Shown: positions 24,030-33,176, counted from the first letter of the stretch. The stretch: DNA of 64,000 bases from Senegalimassilia faecalis (GCF_004135645.1 NZ_SDPW01000001.1:2542001-2606000), one strand, 5' to 3'. Made by a program: numbers and translations. Notes: generated by a model not told the origin, from the sequence alone.

Positions 24030-24444
24030 CGGATGCTTCGGCGGTCGCGGCTTCCACGTCCGCTTTTGCGTTCGGAAAGTAGTTGTCCTTGATGATCTGC
24101 ATCACGTCGGATGCCCAACCGCCTTCGCGCTCAAGGTCGAATTCCGATTGCGGGAAGCTGCAAACCCAATCGTCAAAGGACTTGCCAAGGTCGGTCTTGT
24201 CCTTCGCTGTCGCGTTGTACGTCTTCGCGCACGCGTAGAAAATCTCAAGCAGCGGCACGATTGGCGGCATGTTCGACGTTGCCGAAACCTCAAGAACCAT
24301 GGAAACGGCTTCGTTGATGTCCTTCGGTCTGCGGCTCCCGTCCTTTCGCTCAACGAAGAACTCGCGCGAGTATGCGATAGGGGTGAAGGCGTTGCAAGCG
24401 ACGGGGTACTTAACGCCGCCGACCTCGATGATTCCGCCGTCCAT
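23998..24444 (-). CDS. tail assembly chaperone (gpG-like)
   Basis: A 148-residue protein, MDGGIIEVGGVKYPVACNAFTPIAYSREFF..., resembling the gpG/TAC family that coats the tape measure during tail assembly. It ends in an Ala-rich tail (AATAEASDAAASAGAGK). It lies between the major tail protein and the second chaperone frame, in standard order. Confidence 0.78.
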   Translation of the reverse strand: MDGGIIEVGGVKYPVACNAFTPIAYSREFFVERKDGSRRPKDINEAVSMVLEVSATSNMPPIVPLLEIFYACAKTYNATAKDKTDLGKSFDDWVCSFPQSEFDLEREGGWASDVMQIIKDNYFPNAKADVEAATAEASDAAASAGAGK

Positions 24445-25034
24445 TACGCGGCCTCGGTCTTAGGCTTGGCGGCGGTATCGACCTGCTCGAAGAACTTGTC
24501 GTAATCAGCGATGTCGCTATACGTGTCGATGTAGCAGCCGCGCCAGCCGGTCGGCAGCGTGACGGGGCGGAACGTGAGCTCGTAATCAATCTGCGTGATG
24601 TCGGGCTTGTCCTCAAGCGTCTTCGCATCGACGGACGCGGGCTTGCTGGTGCACTTGTAGATGCAGCGGCGCTTTCCGACGGCGTGGCCGGGCTGCTCGC
24701 ACATGAAGGCGAACGGCTTAGGGGTCTTGCCGGACGTTGCCAGCACGCGGCCTTTCTCGTCGATGTCGAAGCCGTTGATGTCGGCCAGAAGCTCGCGCAG
24801 CTCCGGCGTGCTCTCGATGTCGTAGAGCGACCACGTGATAGAGCCGCCGTTGTCCTGGTACTTGTCGAGCCAAGGTTCATTGTCGCCGTAGCTCGTAGCC
24901 TGCTCGATGGACGGCTCGATCTTGATTTCGACCGTGCCGGGGATATGGATTGGCTTCTCATACTCGAACGTATCCTCGTCTGTGAAACGCGCGACGTGCG
25001 CGTTCTTCACGCCGAAGAACCCATTTCGTGCCAT
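24444..25034 (-). CDS. major tail tube protein
   Basis: A 196-residue protein beginning MARNGFFGVKNAHVARFTDEDTFEYEKP, a start typical of phage major tail proteins (phi13 type). The rest is beta-rich (GTVEIKIEPSIEQATSYGDN, IDYELTFRPVTLP). It forms the tube of the siphovirus tail. The stop overlaps the start of the chaperone gene. AAAGGAGCA precedes the ATG. Confidence 0.85.
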   Translation of the reverse strand: MARNGFFGVKNAHVARFTDEDTFEYEKPIHIPGTVEIKIEPSIEQATSYGDNEPWLDKYQDNGGSITWSLYDIESTPELRELLADINGFDIDEKGRVLATSGKTPKPFAFMCEQPGHAVGKRRCIYKCTSKPASVDAKTLEDKPDITQIDYELTFRPVTLPTGWRGCYIDTYSDIADYDKFFEQVDTAAKPKTEAA

Positions 25035-25048
25035 ATCTGCTCCTTTCG

Positions 25049-25375
25049 TTATTCGGTAACGTCGATCTCGTAAGCCGTTTCGATAAGCTCGTCGTTGTCG
25101 AGCGGCTTTACCGTCTTGCTGTAGTTGAACTCTGCGGCTTCGAGCGCCGCTTCAAATCGCTTCTCAAGCTCGTAATCGCGCTCTCGCACGTAAAGCGCCA
25201 CATCGTACGGCATCCATCGGTACCAGCCCACGTTGTCGGCGCTCACGCCCTCGCCGTAACCGGCTTCGATGTCGATATACGGCGGCGCTGGAAACCCGCC
25301 GTCGCGGAAACCGCCGTTAGCCCACGGCAGGCCGAACGCGTCAAGCAGCTTCGCCAGGTCTTTAAGGCTGTTCAT
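25049..25375 (-). CDS. tail completion / neck protein
   Basis: A 108-residue protein (MNSLKDLAKLLDAFGLPWANGGF...PPYIDIEAGYGEGVSADN). The pattern of a short helical start followed by a beta half with variable loops fits minor capsid or tail-terminator proteins at this place in HK97-like operons. Exact family not assigned. The stop of the HK97 gp10-like gene overlaps its start. Confidence 0.7.
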   Translation of the reverse strand: MNSLKDLAKLLDAFGLPWANGGFRDGGFPAPPYIDIEAGYGEGVSADNVGWYRWMPYDVALYVRERDYELEKRFEAALEAAEFNYSKTVKPLDNDELIETAYEIDVTE

Positions 25376-25752
25376 TGCGCCCCCTTCGAAAACTCGGCGG
25401 CAACCTCCTTGTAAACTCCTTCGATGACGTGATCGCCATCGACTTTGCCGGGATAGCTGCCGTGCTGGTTTTTGATAGCGTGGCCGTTTTCGAGCAAGTG
25501 CGTAAGCTGGTATTGCTTGTTGTGGACAACGCAGGTCGTGCCCGTCGCTTCGGTCTTCACGTCGGCAGACCAGCCCTTTGCGTAGCTTCCGCCGTGGCGC
25601 TTCCTCTTGCGGCTGCGCTCCTTGAGCAGGCGAACGGCCTTGTTGCCAGCGGCCTTGACGTTGCCTTGCAAGACCTCTTCGTTGTCCTCGATTACCTCTT
25701 CGATGCTGTTCACGATGATTGATTCCAGCTGGTCAATCTTTATCCCGCTCAC
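25372..25752 (-). CDS. HK97 gp10-like head-tail protein
   Basis: A 126-residue protein. Residues 20-125 show the HK97 gp10 features: basic KAAGNKAVRLLKERSRKRKRHGGSYAKGW, then YQLTHLLENGHAIKN and a short C-terminal beta-helix. It completes the neck. It is the third of four small overlapping connector genes after the capsid. Confidence 0.82.
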   Translation of the reverse strand: MSGIKIDQLESIIVNSIEEVIEDNEEVLQGNVKAAGNKAVRLLKERSRKRKRHGGSYAKGWSADVKTEATGTTCVVHNKQYQLTHLLENGHAIKNQHGSYPGKVDGDHVIEGVYKEVAAEFSKGAQ

Positions 25753-26057
25753 CGGTTGCCTACTTTCTCGACAAGCGTTAGGCGCACGTTATCGACGTTC
25801 GCCACTACCGCCGAATCGACGGCGTAGCGGATGCCGTTGAACTCGCAGAGCTTTTCGCCGCTGTAGGCGCAATCGCGCACCGTGATGACGGCCTGCGGCT
25901 TAACGCCAGCCTGCGCGGCGGCGTAATAGGCCGTCTGGCTTATGCCGTACACATTGCACGGCACGCGGCGGCACCGTTCCTTTTTATGCGAAACGCCCAG
26001 ATCGTCGCGTTCTGAAACAGTAGCTATCAGCGTGCAAACGCCAGCCCACCCGCTCAT
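25749..26057 (-). CDS. head closure protein (phage head-tail adaptor)
   Basis: A 102-residue protein, MSGWAGVCTLIATVSERDDLGVSHKKERCRRVPCNVYGISQTAYYAAAQAGVKPQAVITVR..., a small beta-barrel typical of head-tail joining proteins (SPP1 gp16-like). It overlaps its neighbours by four bases (ATGA coupling), which ties it to the morphogenesis operon. Confidence 0.72.
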   Translation of the reverse strand: MSGWAGVCTLIATVSERDDLGVSHKKERCRRVPCNVYGISQTAYYAAAQAGVKPQAVITVRDCAYSGEKLCEFNGIRYAVDSAVVANVDNVRLTLVEKVGNR

Positions 26058-26371
26058 TCGGCATCACCGCCGTTATAGGCGGAATCGCCGCTCATGCTGG
26101 TGAGCATGGTTTCGAACGAACGCATGAACTTTTCAGCGTCGGGATTGTCCATGCCAAAATTGGCCTTTACATAAACCTTGATTGCTAGCCGAACGCGCCC
26201 GTCCGAATCGTCATGCGCCTTATCTTCAGAAACGCCGCCCGCCACCAGCTCGGCGCGGGCGGCTTCGATTACGTCAGAAATCTCTTCGTCGTAATCGTTG
26301 ACGAAATCAGGGATGCGAAGCGCGGCACGGCACGCATCCAACAGCTTGCCTTTATTAGCTTTTGCGACCAT
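26054..26371 (-). CDS. head-tail connector (gp6/gp15-like)
   Basis: A 105-residue helical protein (LLDACRAALRIPDFVNDYDEEISDVIEAARAELVAGGV ... RVRLAIKVYVKANFGM), the helix pattern of the phage gp6-like head-tail connector that binds below the portal. It is first after the capsid gene, as usual. Confidence 0.82.
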   Translation of the reverse strand: MVAKANKGKLLDACRAALRIPDFVNDYDEEISDVIEAARAELVAGGVSEDKAHDDSDGRVRLAIKVYVKANFGMDNPDAEKFMRSFETMLTSMSGDSAYNGGDAE

Positions 26372-26385
26372 GCTGCGCCACCTCC

Positions 26386-27639
26386 TTAAGCTTGCTTGAT
26401 GGTGAGCTGCGCGAACGCTTCGGGGACGGCAAGAACGCCGTCGAACAGAACGTAGCCGTCGAAGCAGCGCTTCTGAGTGCGCGGCTGGACGTAAGGCGTA
26501 ACGTCGGGGCCGTCGAACATGTTTCCCTTGAACAGGTCGGGGAAGCCGGCCTTAATCACGTTGTCGGCGATTGAATCGTCCTGTTTTACAACCTTGCCGA
26601 AGATTCGACCCTGAACCGTCGGGTCATCGGTAGCCTCATTTGCAAAATAAGAACGACCGTTGGCATCCTCAAGCATGGCAATCTGATTCCAGATGGTGTT
26701 GTTATTGGCGTAGATGATGATTCCCTTAGCCGCTGCGTTGCCGTAAGAGCGGAGCAGGCTCAGCATCTTCACGATGTCGGCCTTGGTAAGGTCCTTCGCC
26801 GCCGCCGTCTGAATCTTGTTAGCGGTCGCGATACCGTAATTTTCATCGGCAAGCTTCTCGTGGACGAATGCGTTGCACGCGACGGAGAGACGTGCAGAAA
26901 CCTCGGAAATGATGTACTGCTCGAAGCCGGGAAGCGACTGCGTTGCCATCTTTCGGGACATCTCGACGGTCTTCTTAATCTCCGTTCCTACGAGCGGCAC
27001 GGTATCGAAGTCATTTTCCTCGATATCGGTAGGGGCTGCGCCCTCTTCGGTCTTAGCCGCATCGCCCTTCTTGATGGACTTGTGGCGCGGGAACTCGACT
27101 TGGCCGGACATGGTCGTTCGGCTGATGTCGCCGAAGAGAACTGCCGTGTTGTCGATAAGGGATATGATCTCGTTCTGCACGGTCACGGGAACGAGAGAAT
27201 CCGTGTTCGCCGTGGTCATGGTGAACTCCGCTCGCTGCTCGATTGCGTGGCGCTGAGCGGCACGCTCGGCATCGGTAAGCGCGGTGCCGCCGACAAGCTG
27301 GATGCCGGAGCGCTCGGCCAGACCCTTTACCCAGGCGCGGCGCTCCGCCTGGTCGTAATCGGTAACGTCGTAGGCAGCGCCGGAAACGCCCGCGATGTTG
27401 GCGGAACGTGCCAGCGGGACGGAATCGATTCGCTGGGCGCGGCCAGCGTCGATTGCGGCGCGTGCGTTCGCGACGGCGGCGGCGCGGGTCTGCGCCGCCT
27501 GCTCGCCAGCGGCGCGGCGCTGGTTGATCTCGTCGGTCAGCTCGGCCATGCGGGCTGCATCCTCTTCCGTCGGCTCGGTTCCGTCGGAACACTGGTCGAT
27601 AAGGGCTTGCAGCTCGGCGATAAGCTCTTCGAGTGTCAT
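26386..27639 (-). CDS. major capsid protein, HK97 fold
   Basis: A 417-residue protein. The first 110 residues are a charged, helical scaffold-like delta domain (MTLEELIAELQALIDQCSDGTEPTEEDAARMAELTDEINQR) that the prohead protease would remove. The capsid core includes NEIISLIDNTAVLFGDISRTTMSGQVEFPRH and NDFDTVPLVGTEIKKTVEMSRKM, standard for HK97-type major capsids. The C-terminus KCFDGYVLFDGVLAVPEAFAQLTIK is also typical. It is placed after portal and protease. Confidence 0.93.
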   Translation of the reverse strand: MTLEELIAELQALIDQCSDGTEPTEEDAARMAELTDEINQRRAAGEQAAQTRAAAVANARAAIDAGRAQRIDSVPLARSANIAGVSGAAYDVTDYDQAERRAWVKGLAERSGIQLVGGTALTDAERAAQRHAIEQRAEFTMTTANTDSLVPVTVQNEIISLIDNTAVLFGDISRTTMSGQVEFPRHKSIKKGDAAKTEEGAAPTDIEENDFDTVPLVGTEIKKTVEMSRKMATQSLPGFEQYIISEVSARLSVACNAFVHEKLADENYGIATANKIQTAAAKDLTKADIVKMLSLLRSYGNAAAKGIIIYANNNTIWNQIAMLEDANGRSYFANEATDDPTVQGRIFGKVVKQDDSIADNVIKAGFPDLFKGNMFDGPDVTPYVQPRTQKRCFDGYVLFDGVLAVPEAFAQLTIKQA

Positions 27640-27641
27640 AA

Positions 27642-28280
27642 CTATTTACCTTTCTTCGCGTTAGTAATTGCCAGGCACGCTTTAGCGCGAAGCAAAGCGG
27701 CCTTCCTGCGCGCAAGCTCCTTGCGCGACTGCTCAATCACTCCGTTAAGCAGATTTCTTGCACTTATTTCGGTGTTCGGGTCGGCTGGCAAGCTGACTGC
27801 GGACACGTCATAAATCTTCTTGACCCTGGTAATCGTCGTGGTGTGCGTATCGCGGTCATACTCTGATGCGCCGATGGTGAAAGCCCACGACATGCGGGTG
27901 ACAAGCCCGTTATCGACTTCCTCGAAGCGCTTTCGCGCGGAATCCGACTTCGATAGGTCGGCGGCGATGAACAAGCCGTGCTTGTCAGGCTCAACAATCA
28001 ACGTGCCGTTGCTCATTCGAGCGAGCACGTCCCCGCAGTGGTCGAACTGCATAATCACGTCGCTCATATCGGTTTCAACGAAAGCGTCAGGGCTGATAAT
28101 CTCGCGATATTCGGTGCCGTCCCACGGGTCTTGCCACAACACGTATGGGTCATTAAACGTCGAAGCGTAGCCCTCGACGTAGTAATCGGATTCGATGCGC
28201 TTTTCGCGCTCGCTGTCGGTCGGAAGACTTCGTAGCACCACCTGCATTGCGCGGTATTGCCGCTCATTCGGTTTGGCTGG
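27642..28280 (-). CDS. prohead protease, HK97 family
   Basis: A 212-residue serine protease of the HK97 prohead class. It shows EGYASTFNDPY near the N-terminus, then QFDHCGDVLARMSNGTL with the catalytic His, and LVTRMSWAFTIGA with the catalytic Ser region, followed by YDVSAVSLPADPNTEI. It processes the capsid delta domain. The start at 28280 (MPAKPNERQYRAM) is chosen inside the end of the portal gene; the longer frame to 28319 is less likely. Confidence 0.92.
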   Translation of the reverse strand, partial: PAKPNERQYRAMQVVLRSLPTDSEREKRIESDYYVEGYASTFNDPYVLWQDPWDGTEYREIISPDAFVETDMSDVIMQFDHCGDVLARMSNGTLIVEPDKHGLFIAADLSKSDSARKRFEEVDNGLVTRMSWAFTIGASEYDRDTHTTTITRVKKIYDVSAVSLPADPNTEISARNLLNGVIEQSRKELARRKAALLRAKACLAITNAKKGK

Positions 28281-29523
28281 CATCTTCACCCTCCTTTTTC
28301 TTGCCGTCGATTGCGGCAATGTTCGCGTTTGTCTCGGCAGCAGCCGCCGCCTGCTCGGATGTGTGCTGGCTGATTAAATCAAGGTCGATATACTCGCCAC
28401 GGATAACGTGGCGCTCGCCGCCTGGATAGCTCGGCGATTGGAAGACCTCGGCAACCTGATTGCCGCACCAGATTCCACGGTCGAAAAGCGCCGTTGAGAC
28501 GTTGAGCTTGGTTTGATTGCTCGCGAACTCAAGACGGTTGGCCGAAAACATAATCGAGTTGCCGTGTGCAATCTCGTTCGGCGTGAACGTCATCGCAGTG
28601 AGCACATAGCCAAGCTGCACGGCGAAGACCTCGGTACGCCCCTCGTAAAAAGCGTTGTACGTGTCCTCGTCGGCCTTGTTCATAACGATGTCTTCGTTGG
28701 AGCCGAAGAAGCGATAGGCCGCTTTCTCTATGCGCTCCATCTGCGCCGCATCGACCGTGTAGCTTTGCGGGGCGATCTGCTTTACCTCTTGATACTTGTT
28801 GTCATAAACGACGATTCCGCCGGCGTTGGACGCACCCAACTGCTCGTTGAAGGCTTCTGCGGATTTCTTCGTATCCTCCGGGTTTCTGTTCTGCGACAGC
28901 TTGCCGATGAATCGCACCGCCGCGCCCTGCTCGATAGCCGTTTTCTCGGCTTCCTCCTGAGCATGAATCAAATCAAGCGTGGGATTGAGCACGTTGGTTC
29001 CATCGCCGAACAAATCGCTCTTGAACTGGTGCCGCGTCATAACGCCGATGCGCGACCACTCAATCAAGGTCTTATCCCCACCAGGGAATCGAAGCTCAAG
29101 CCACAAAGCGCCGTCAACGTCGTAGGCTTCGCACTGGCTCGGCAGCACGGGATAGTAGCCAGCGGACGTGATGCCGTCCCCGCCATCGACCGGGACGATC
29201 AAGCACGTGTCGCAAACGTCAAGCATCGTCGAAATGCGATGCAGAAATTGCGGCGTTGTCATCCACGGGTTCGGTTGCCATTGCAAAGAGCGCGTCCATT
29301 GCGGTTGCGCCGTTCCCGAAATCTCAGGCCGAAGCTTCGAAGCGTGGTCGGCGTTCCTCTCGATGATGGAGCGCGTCAGCTCGGCTTCGTAGATACCGCC
29401 AGACCACGACGTAAAGCGCGGCGCGTATGCCGTGAACGTCTGGAAATAGCCATCGACGGCCTGCATGATCGGCTTGTGAAAAACAGCGTCGAACATAGAG
29501 CGCATAAGCGTTGGTTTTCGCAC
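28264..29523 (-). CDS. portal protein, HK97 family
   Basis: A 419-residue portal that forms the DNA entry ring. GTG start at 29523, four bases from the terminase stop. Visible features: WSGGIYEAELTRSIIERNADHASKLRPE near the start, WMTTPQFLHRISTMLDVCDTCLIVP, YPVLPSQCEAYD, and YRFFGSNEDIVMNKADEDTYNAFYE, all normal for the family. The C-terminus is Ala/Glu-rich. Confidence 0.92.
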   Translation of the reverse strand: MRKPTLMRSMFDAVFHKPIMQAVDGYFQTFTAYAPRFTSWSGGIYEAELTRSIIERNADHASKLRPEISGTAQPQWTRSLQWQPNPWMTTPQFLHRISTMLDVCDTCLIVPVDGGDGITSAGYYPVLPSQCEAYDVDGALWLELRFPGGDKTLIEWSRIGVMTRHQFKSDLFGDGTNVLNPTLDLIHAQEEAEKTAIEQGAAVRFIGKLSQNRNPEDTKKSAEAFNEQLGASNAGGIVVYDNKYQEVKQIAPQSYTVDAAQMERIEKAAYRFFGSNEDIVMNKADEDTYNAFYEGRTEVFAVQLGYVLTAMTFTPNEIAHGNSIMFSANRLEFASNQTKLNVSTALFDRGIWCGNQVAEVFQSPSYPGGERHVIRGEYIDLDLISQHTSEQAAAAAETNANIAAIDGKKKEGEDASQTE

Positions 29524-29526
29524 GTT

Positions 29527-31269
29527 TTAACCTCCAATCATGCTTTGGTAATCGTCCATCATGTCTTTGAGCACCACGAACGCATCGCATTCCGCCGCCC
29601 AAGCGTCGATGCGGTTGCGCGGGTCTTGGTTTTTCTTGTCTGGCGCGATGTTGCCGTTGGCGTCGTTGCGAATCATCACGTTCGAGCGGCACCATTCCGC
29701 AATAGGATTTTGGTTGTCCACGATTCGGTTTTCCTTGTAGAGAGCGCGAAGCTCCTTCATAGGCATCGAGAGCGTTTGAGCTCCCTGGATGACCTTCTTG
29801 AAGTTGTCGGCTCCGAAATAACCTTCATACGCTTCGACCGTCGGAACGTCCCGCATGTGCCACGGGTCGTACCCGCAGGCAACCGTATAGATGCCGTACT
29901 TTTCCTGAATCTCAGTGACCCAATCCAGAACGTCGCGCTTGTCGATGATCGGCGTTGCCGACGTTCGCAGCAGGCCACGGGCAATCCAGGCATCGTAAGG
30001 CACGCCGTCGCGCCCGCCGCGCCGCCCCTCGGCTTCCGCCTGCTCCAAAGCGCGAAGCGGAATCCAGGCCATGTGCATTGCATAAATGTTCTCGTCGTTG
30101 GGGCGCATCATCAACAGGCACGCAGCCGTTAGGTCGGTAGTGTCCGAAGCGTCAACGCCAAGCACTGCATAAGAAAAAGACCCGTCAGACGGGTCGAAAG
30201 TTGCTTCGTTATGTATCTCAGACCAGGTGAGCCAGGCTTGCGACTGGTTTTCAATCAAATTGAAATCCTTAACAAGCAGTGTCGGAAGAAACGTCGGGTC
30301 ATCCTTGGCCTTCGAAACGTTTTCCTTGAGCGATTTGTGAGACTTGATAGTTCCATCGCCGGGGTTCGCCTTGATCCAGCACGTTTCGTCTTGCCATTCC
30401 TCGCGCTCGTCAAGCTCGAAGATGAAGGCGATGAAGTGTTCGGCCTTCTCGCCGGACGCTTTGCCTTCCAGCCACTTCGAAGCGTATTCGTATTGGGCAT
30501 CGAAGATTCCGCCGCGAACGAAACCGTTGGTCGTGATTTCCAAAACCAGCGGTTGCCGTCTTGCCGAAATGCCTTGAATAGTCAGGTCGTAAAGGTCGCG
30601 GTTGCGCATAGCCGCCAACTCGTCCACGATTGCGCCTGAGATGTCCAGACCGTCAAGGTGATTCGTGTTGGCGCTCAGCGCCTTAATCGACCCCATGTTG
30701 AGGTCGCAGTAAAGGTCGCTCACGCGCTTTCGCACGTGCTTTGCCAGCGCAGGCGATGTCATTACCATACGCCAGGCGTTGTTGAAGCCCTTCGCCGCCT
30801 GGTCGTGAGCCGTAGCGACGTTGTAGACCTCTGGTGCGCCCTCGTCATCGTTTATGAGCAAGTCAAGCTCGATTGCAGACGCAAGCGCGGTCTTGCCGTT
30901 CTTACGCCCCATGATCCAGAGCACTTCGCGGTATTGTCGCAAGCCCTCTGCATCGACGAAACCGAAGATAACGGACAAGATAGCGAGCTGAAAAAGCTCA
31001 AGCTTGAACTTACGCCCAAGCTTGCCGCTTGGAAGTCGGCAAAACGTCTCGATGAAGTTAACGTGCTTAGCCGCGAACTCTTCGCGAAAGTGATACGGGT
31101 AGAGCGGGTCAACGTTATCCATGTCGCGCAGAACGCGCTCCGCGACCTGATGCATCTTTTTGCAAGCGGTGATCTCACCGTTGAGGATGCCACCGAAGTA
31201 GCTTCGTATCGCCAGCTCGCAGCGTCCCGCTCCGCTCCACTTTCCCTTAGCCGCCGAAGCGCGTTTCAT
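29527..31269 (-). CDS. terminase large subunit
   Basis: A 580-residue DNA-packaging motor. The ATPase domain has WIMGRKNGKTALASAIELDLLI (Walker A) and DISGAIVDELAAMRNRDLYDL (Walker B region). The nuclease domain starts with YAVLGVDASDTTDLTAACLLM (metal-binding Asp) and includes DVLDWVTEIQEKYGIYTVACGYDP. This matches the terminase_1/YmfN class. Start ATG 31269 (MKRASAAKGKW) is favoured over 31290. It overlaps the small subunit end by 23 bases. Confidence 0.93.
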   Translation of the reverse strand: MKRASAAKGKWSGAGRCELAIRSYFGGILNGEITACKKMHQVAERVLRDMDNVDPLYPYHFREEFAAKHVNFIETFCRLPSGKLGRKFKLELFQLAILSVIFGFVDAEGLRQYREVLWIMGRKNGKTALASAIELDLLINDDEGAPEVYNVATAHDQAAKGFNNAWRMVMTSPALAKHVRKRVSDLYCDLNMGSIKALSANTNHLDGLDISGAIVDELAAMRNRDLYDLTIQGISARRQPLVLEITTNGFVRGGIFDAQYEYASKWLEGKASGEKAEHFIAFIFELDEREEWQDETCWIKANPGDGTIKSHKSLKENVSKAKDDPTFLPTLLVKDFNLIENQSQAWLTWSEIHNEATFDPSDGSFSYAVLGVDASDTTDLTAACLLMMRPNDENIYAMHMAWIPLRALEQAEAEGRRGGRDGVPYDAWIARGLLRTSATPIIDKRDVLDWVTEIQEKYGIYTVACGYDPWHMRDVPTVEAYEGYFGADNFKKVIQGAQTLSMPMKELRALYKENRIVDNQNPIAEWCRSNVMIRNDANGNIAPDKKNQDPRNRIDAWAAECDAFVVLKDMMDDYQSMIGG

Positions 31270-31675
31270 TGAGGTAGTCAATGAGGGCATCGCCTGCGGT
31301 GCTGCCTGACGGCATCATGTCGGTGAGCTGCTTGATGCCGCGAGAAAACGTGGTGAAAAGCTTGTTGTAAGCGCTGAAACCCGGATGCTCTCGCAGGCCG
31401 GATTGACCGCCGCCGTTGTCGTACTCCGTGAAGATGCTCTCATGCATCAGCTCGCGCCGCGCTTCGTCAAGCTTCACTTTCAAAAACGCGATATTGGACA
31501 TCAGCGGAAGCACGGTGCTTCGCTTTTCGTCGGGAATAGCGTCCTTGGTGAGCCGTTGGAGCTTTTTCAGCTCGCTTTGGTAACGGCTCTCGATTGAAGC
31601 GGTGTGCTTCTTCGGGGGACTTTCCGTGGCTTTCGGCAAAAGGTCGTTACTTTCGCACACTTTTCGCGTTCCCAC
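31247..31675 (-). CDS. terminase small subunit (P27-like)
   Basis: A 142-residue protein, helical and charged (SRYQSELKKLQRLTKDAIPDEKRSTVLPLMSNIAFLKVKLDEARREL), ending in IDYLNETRFGG. P27-like small terminases have this size and place before the large subunit. It is assumed to recognise the packaging site. About 150 bases with no gene separate it from the HNH gene; a late promoter is likely there but not resolved. Confidence 0.82.
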   Translation of the reverse strand: MGTRKVCESNDLLPKATESPPKKHTASIESRYQSELKKLQRLTKDAIPDEKRSTVLPLMSNIAFLKVKLDEARRELMHESIFTEYDNGGGQSGLREHPGFSAYNKLFTTFSRGIKQLTDMMPSGSTAGDALIDYLNETRFGG

Positions 31676-31829
31676 AAGACCACCCCCGTTCTGAAAACCT
31701 TTGCGCGCAAAATTCTACCTTCCGGCGTTGGTGCCCTAGGCTGGGTGCCTTGGTTTTAGACCGGGGGGATAGCTTCGGCGCTGTGACCTGCTGTTTTGTT
31801 TTCTGTTCTGATTGACTGGCCGTTTGTGC

Positions 31830-32159
31830 TCAGTCTGTGTTTTCGTTTGTCAGCGAAATCAAGTTGCCGTCCTCGTCAAAAGCGAAGCCATGCCTTGTGC
31901 TGCCTTGCCTTGCCCAGCCATGCACCTTCTTGTGGCAGAGGTCGCAGAGCGAGACGAGGTTGCGCGGGTCGGTCGCTATGTTCGGGTCGGTGATGTTCGC
32001 TGGCGTTAGCTCGATGATGTGATGCACCATCGTTGCCGGTGTAGTGATGCCAGCCTTCAAGCAGTGCTGGCAAAGGTAAGCGTCGCGCTGCAAGGCAAGC
32101 TCTCTTGCTTGCTCCCAATCGCGCGAGTGGTAGAAGCGATACGAGAAGCTTTTGGCCAT
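31830..32159 (-). CDS. HNH endonuclease
   Basis: A 109-residue protein. It begins MAKSFSYRFYHSRDWEQARELALQRDAYLCQHC, with the first CxxC zinc pair, and has MVHHIIELTPANITD (HH of the active site) and NLVSLCDLCHKKVHGW (second CxxC and the final His). Phage HNH nucleases next to terminase are needed for packaging-site cleavage in many cos phages. ATG 32159 is preferred over 32177. Confidence 0.92.
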   Translation of the reverse strand: MAKSFSYRFYHSRDWEQARELALQRDAYLCQHCLKAGITTPATMVHHIIELTPANITDPNIATDPRNLVSLCDLCHKKVHGWARQGSTRHGFAFDEDGNLISLTNENTD

Positions 32160-32268
32160 CGCGAATCCTTCCATCAAAAAAGGGACGCGAACCTAAGTCC
32201 GTGTCCCTTTCGAAAATCCACCGTATCGAAATATAGCGCAAAGCGAAAAGTGATGACAAGTACCAATC

Positions 32269-32715
32269 TCAAATTTCTTTGAGAGCGGCAAAGCCCACCT
32301 CGTCGATATAGCGGAATCCAGCATTGCAAAGTTCCCTGCACCATTGGCGCGAGCACTGCATCACGTCGGCTATATCGTCCCACGGCATCGCTTGAAGGTA
32401 GGCCATGCACAGAGCGTCGGCGTATCGGTTGCCCTTAAGCTTCGCCAAGCCGCCGCGATTGTCAGTTCCGTATAGCAGCGCCGTAGCTTCGTCAAGCAAT
32501 GCTTCGCTGTCGCTGATGCGCTGCTGTAGCCTGCCTTCGAAATCAATGCGGCTGTTGATCGCATCCATCGGGTCAGAGCTTCCACCGCCGCCGCCAGCGG
32601 TGTAGCTCTGCGCCTTGGCTCCCTCGCGGGCCTTAAGGCGGGCTAGCATCTCCCGTGCGTGTTCGATGCTAGCCACCTCGTCGCGGATGCCCTCGAAGTA
32701 TTCCTTGGCATCCAT
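32269..32715 (-). CDS. late-gene regulator, DUF1492/ArpU-like with sigma-type HTH
   Basis: A 148-residue protein. The N-terminal helical part (MDAKEYFEGIRDEVASIEHAREMLARLKAREGA) is typical of DUF1492. The C-terminal half has NRYADALCMAYLQAMPWDDIADVMQCSRQWCRELCNAGFRYIDEVG, a sigma-70 region-4-like helix-turn-helix. In Gram-positive phages this gene sits just before the packaging genes and turns on late transcription. Start ATG 32715 has AGGAG eight bases upstream. Confidence 0.85.
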   Translation of the reverse strand: MDAKEYFEGIRDEVASIEHAREMLARLKAREGAKAQSYTAGGGGGSSDPMDAINSRIDFEGRLQQRISDSEALLDEATALLYGTDNRGGLAKLKGNRYADALCMAYLQAMPWDDIADVMQCSRQWCRELCNAGFRYIDEVGFAALKEI

Positions 32716-32726
32716 CGGCACCGCTC

Positions 32727-33164
32727 CTAGTCGATGCCGGTAGAGCCGAAGCCGTCCGTACCGCGCTCGGTGTCTGTCAGGCTTGCGACCTTAACGAGGT
32801 CGCACGGCACGAACGGCACAACAACCATCTGGCACACGCGCGAGCCTTTCGGTAGAAACACCGTATCGCAGCTGAGGTTGACAAGCGGTGCGCACACCTC
32901 GCCACGGTAGCCGCTATCGATTACGCCGACGCTGTTGCGCAGCGTAACGCCGTAGTGAGCGCCAAGCCCGGAGCGCGGGAAGACCAGGCCAACGCATCCG
33001 CTCGGAATCTCGCACGCAAAGCCCAGGCCGCAAACCGCGCTGGCGTTAGGCTCAAGCCGCACATCCTCGGTAATGCAAAGGTCAAAGCCCGCATCGCCAT
33101 CATGCGCATAGCGCGGCAGCTCGGCACCGTCGGTAAGAACAACGTTCATCTTGCGTCCTTGCAT
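32727..33164 (-). CDS. dut: phage dUTPase
   Basis: A 145-residue trimeric dUTP diphosphatase that keeps uracil out of phage DNA. Motif 1 is DAGFDL, motif 2 PRSGLGAHYGVTL, motif 3 GVIDSGYRGEV and motif 5 RGTDGFGSTG. Motif 4 is at KGSRVCQMVVVP, where the usual RIAQ is RVCQ. ATG 33164 has GAGGAG upstream; ATG 33149 (MNVVLTDGAE) is an alternative. It sits between SSB and the late regulator. Confidence 0.93.
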   Translation of the reverse strand: MQGRKMNVVLTDGAELPRYAHDGDAGFDLCITEDVRLEPNASAVCGLGFACEIPSGCVGLVFPRSGLGAHYGVTLRNSVGVIDSGYRGEVCAPLVNLSCDTVFLPKGSRVCQMVVVPFVPCDLVKVASLTDTERGTDGFGSTGID

Positions 33165-33176
33165 TTCATCAGCTCC

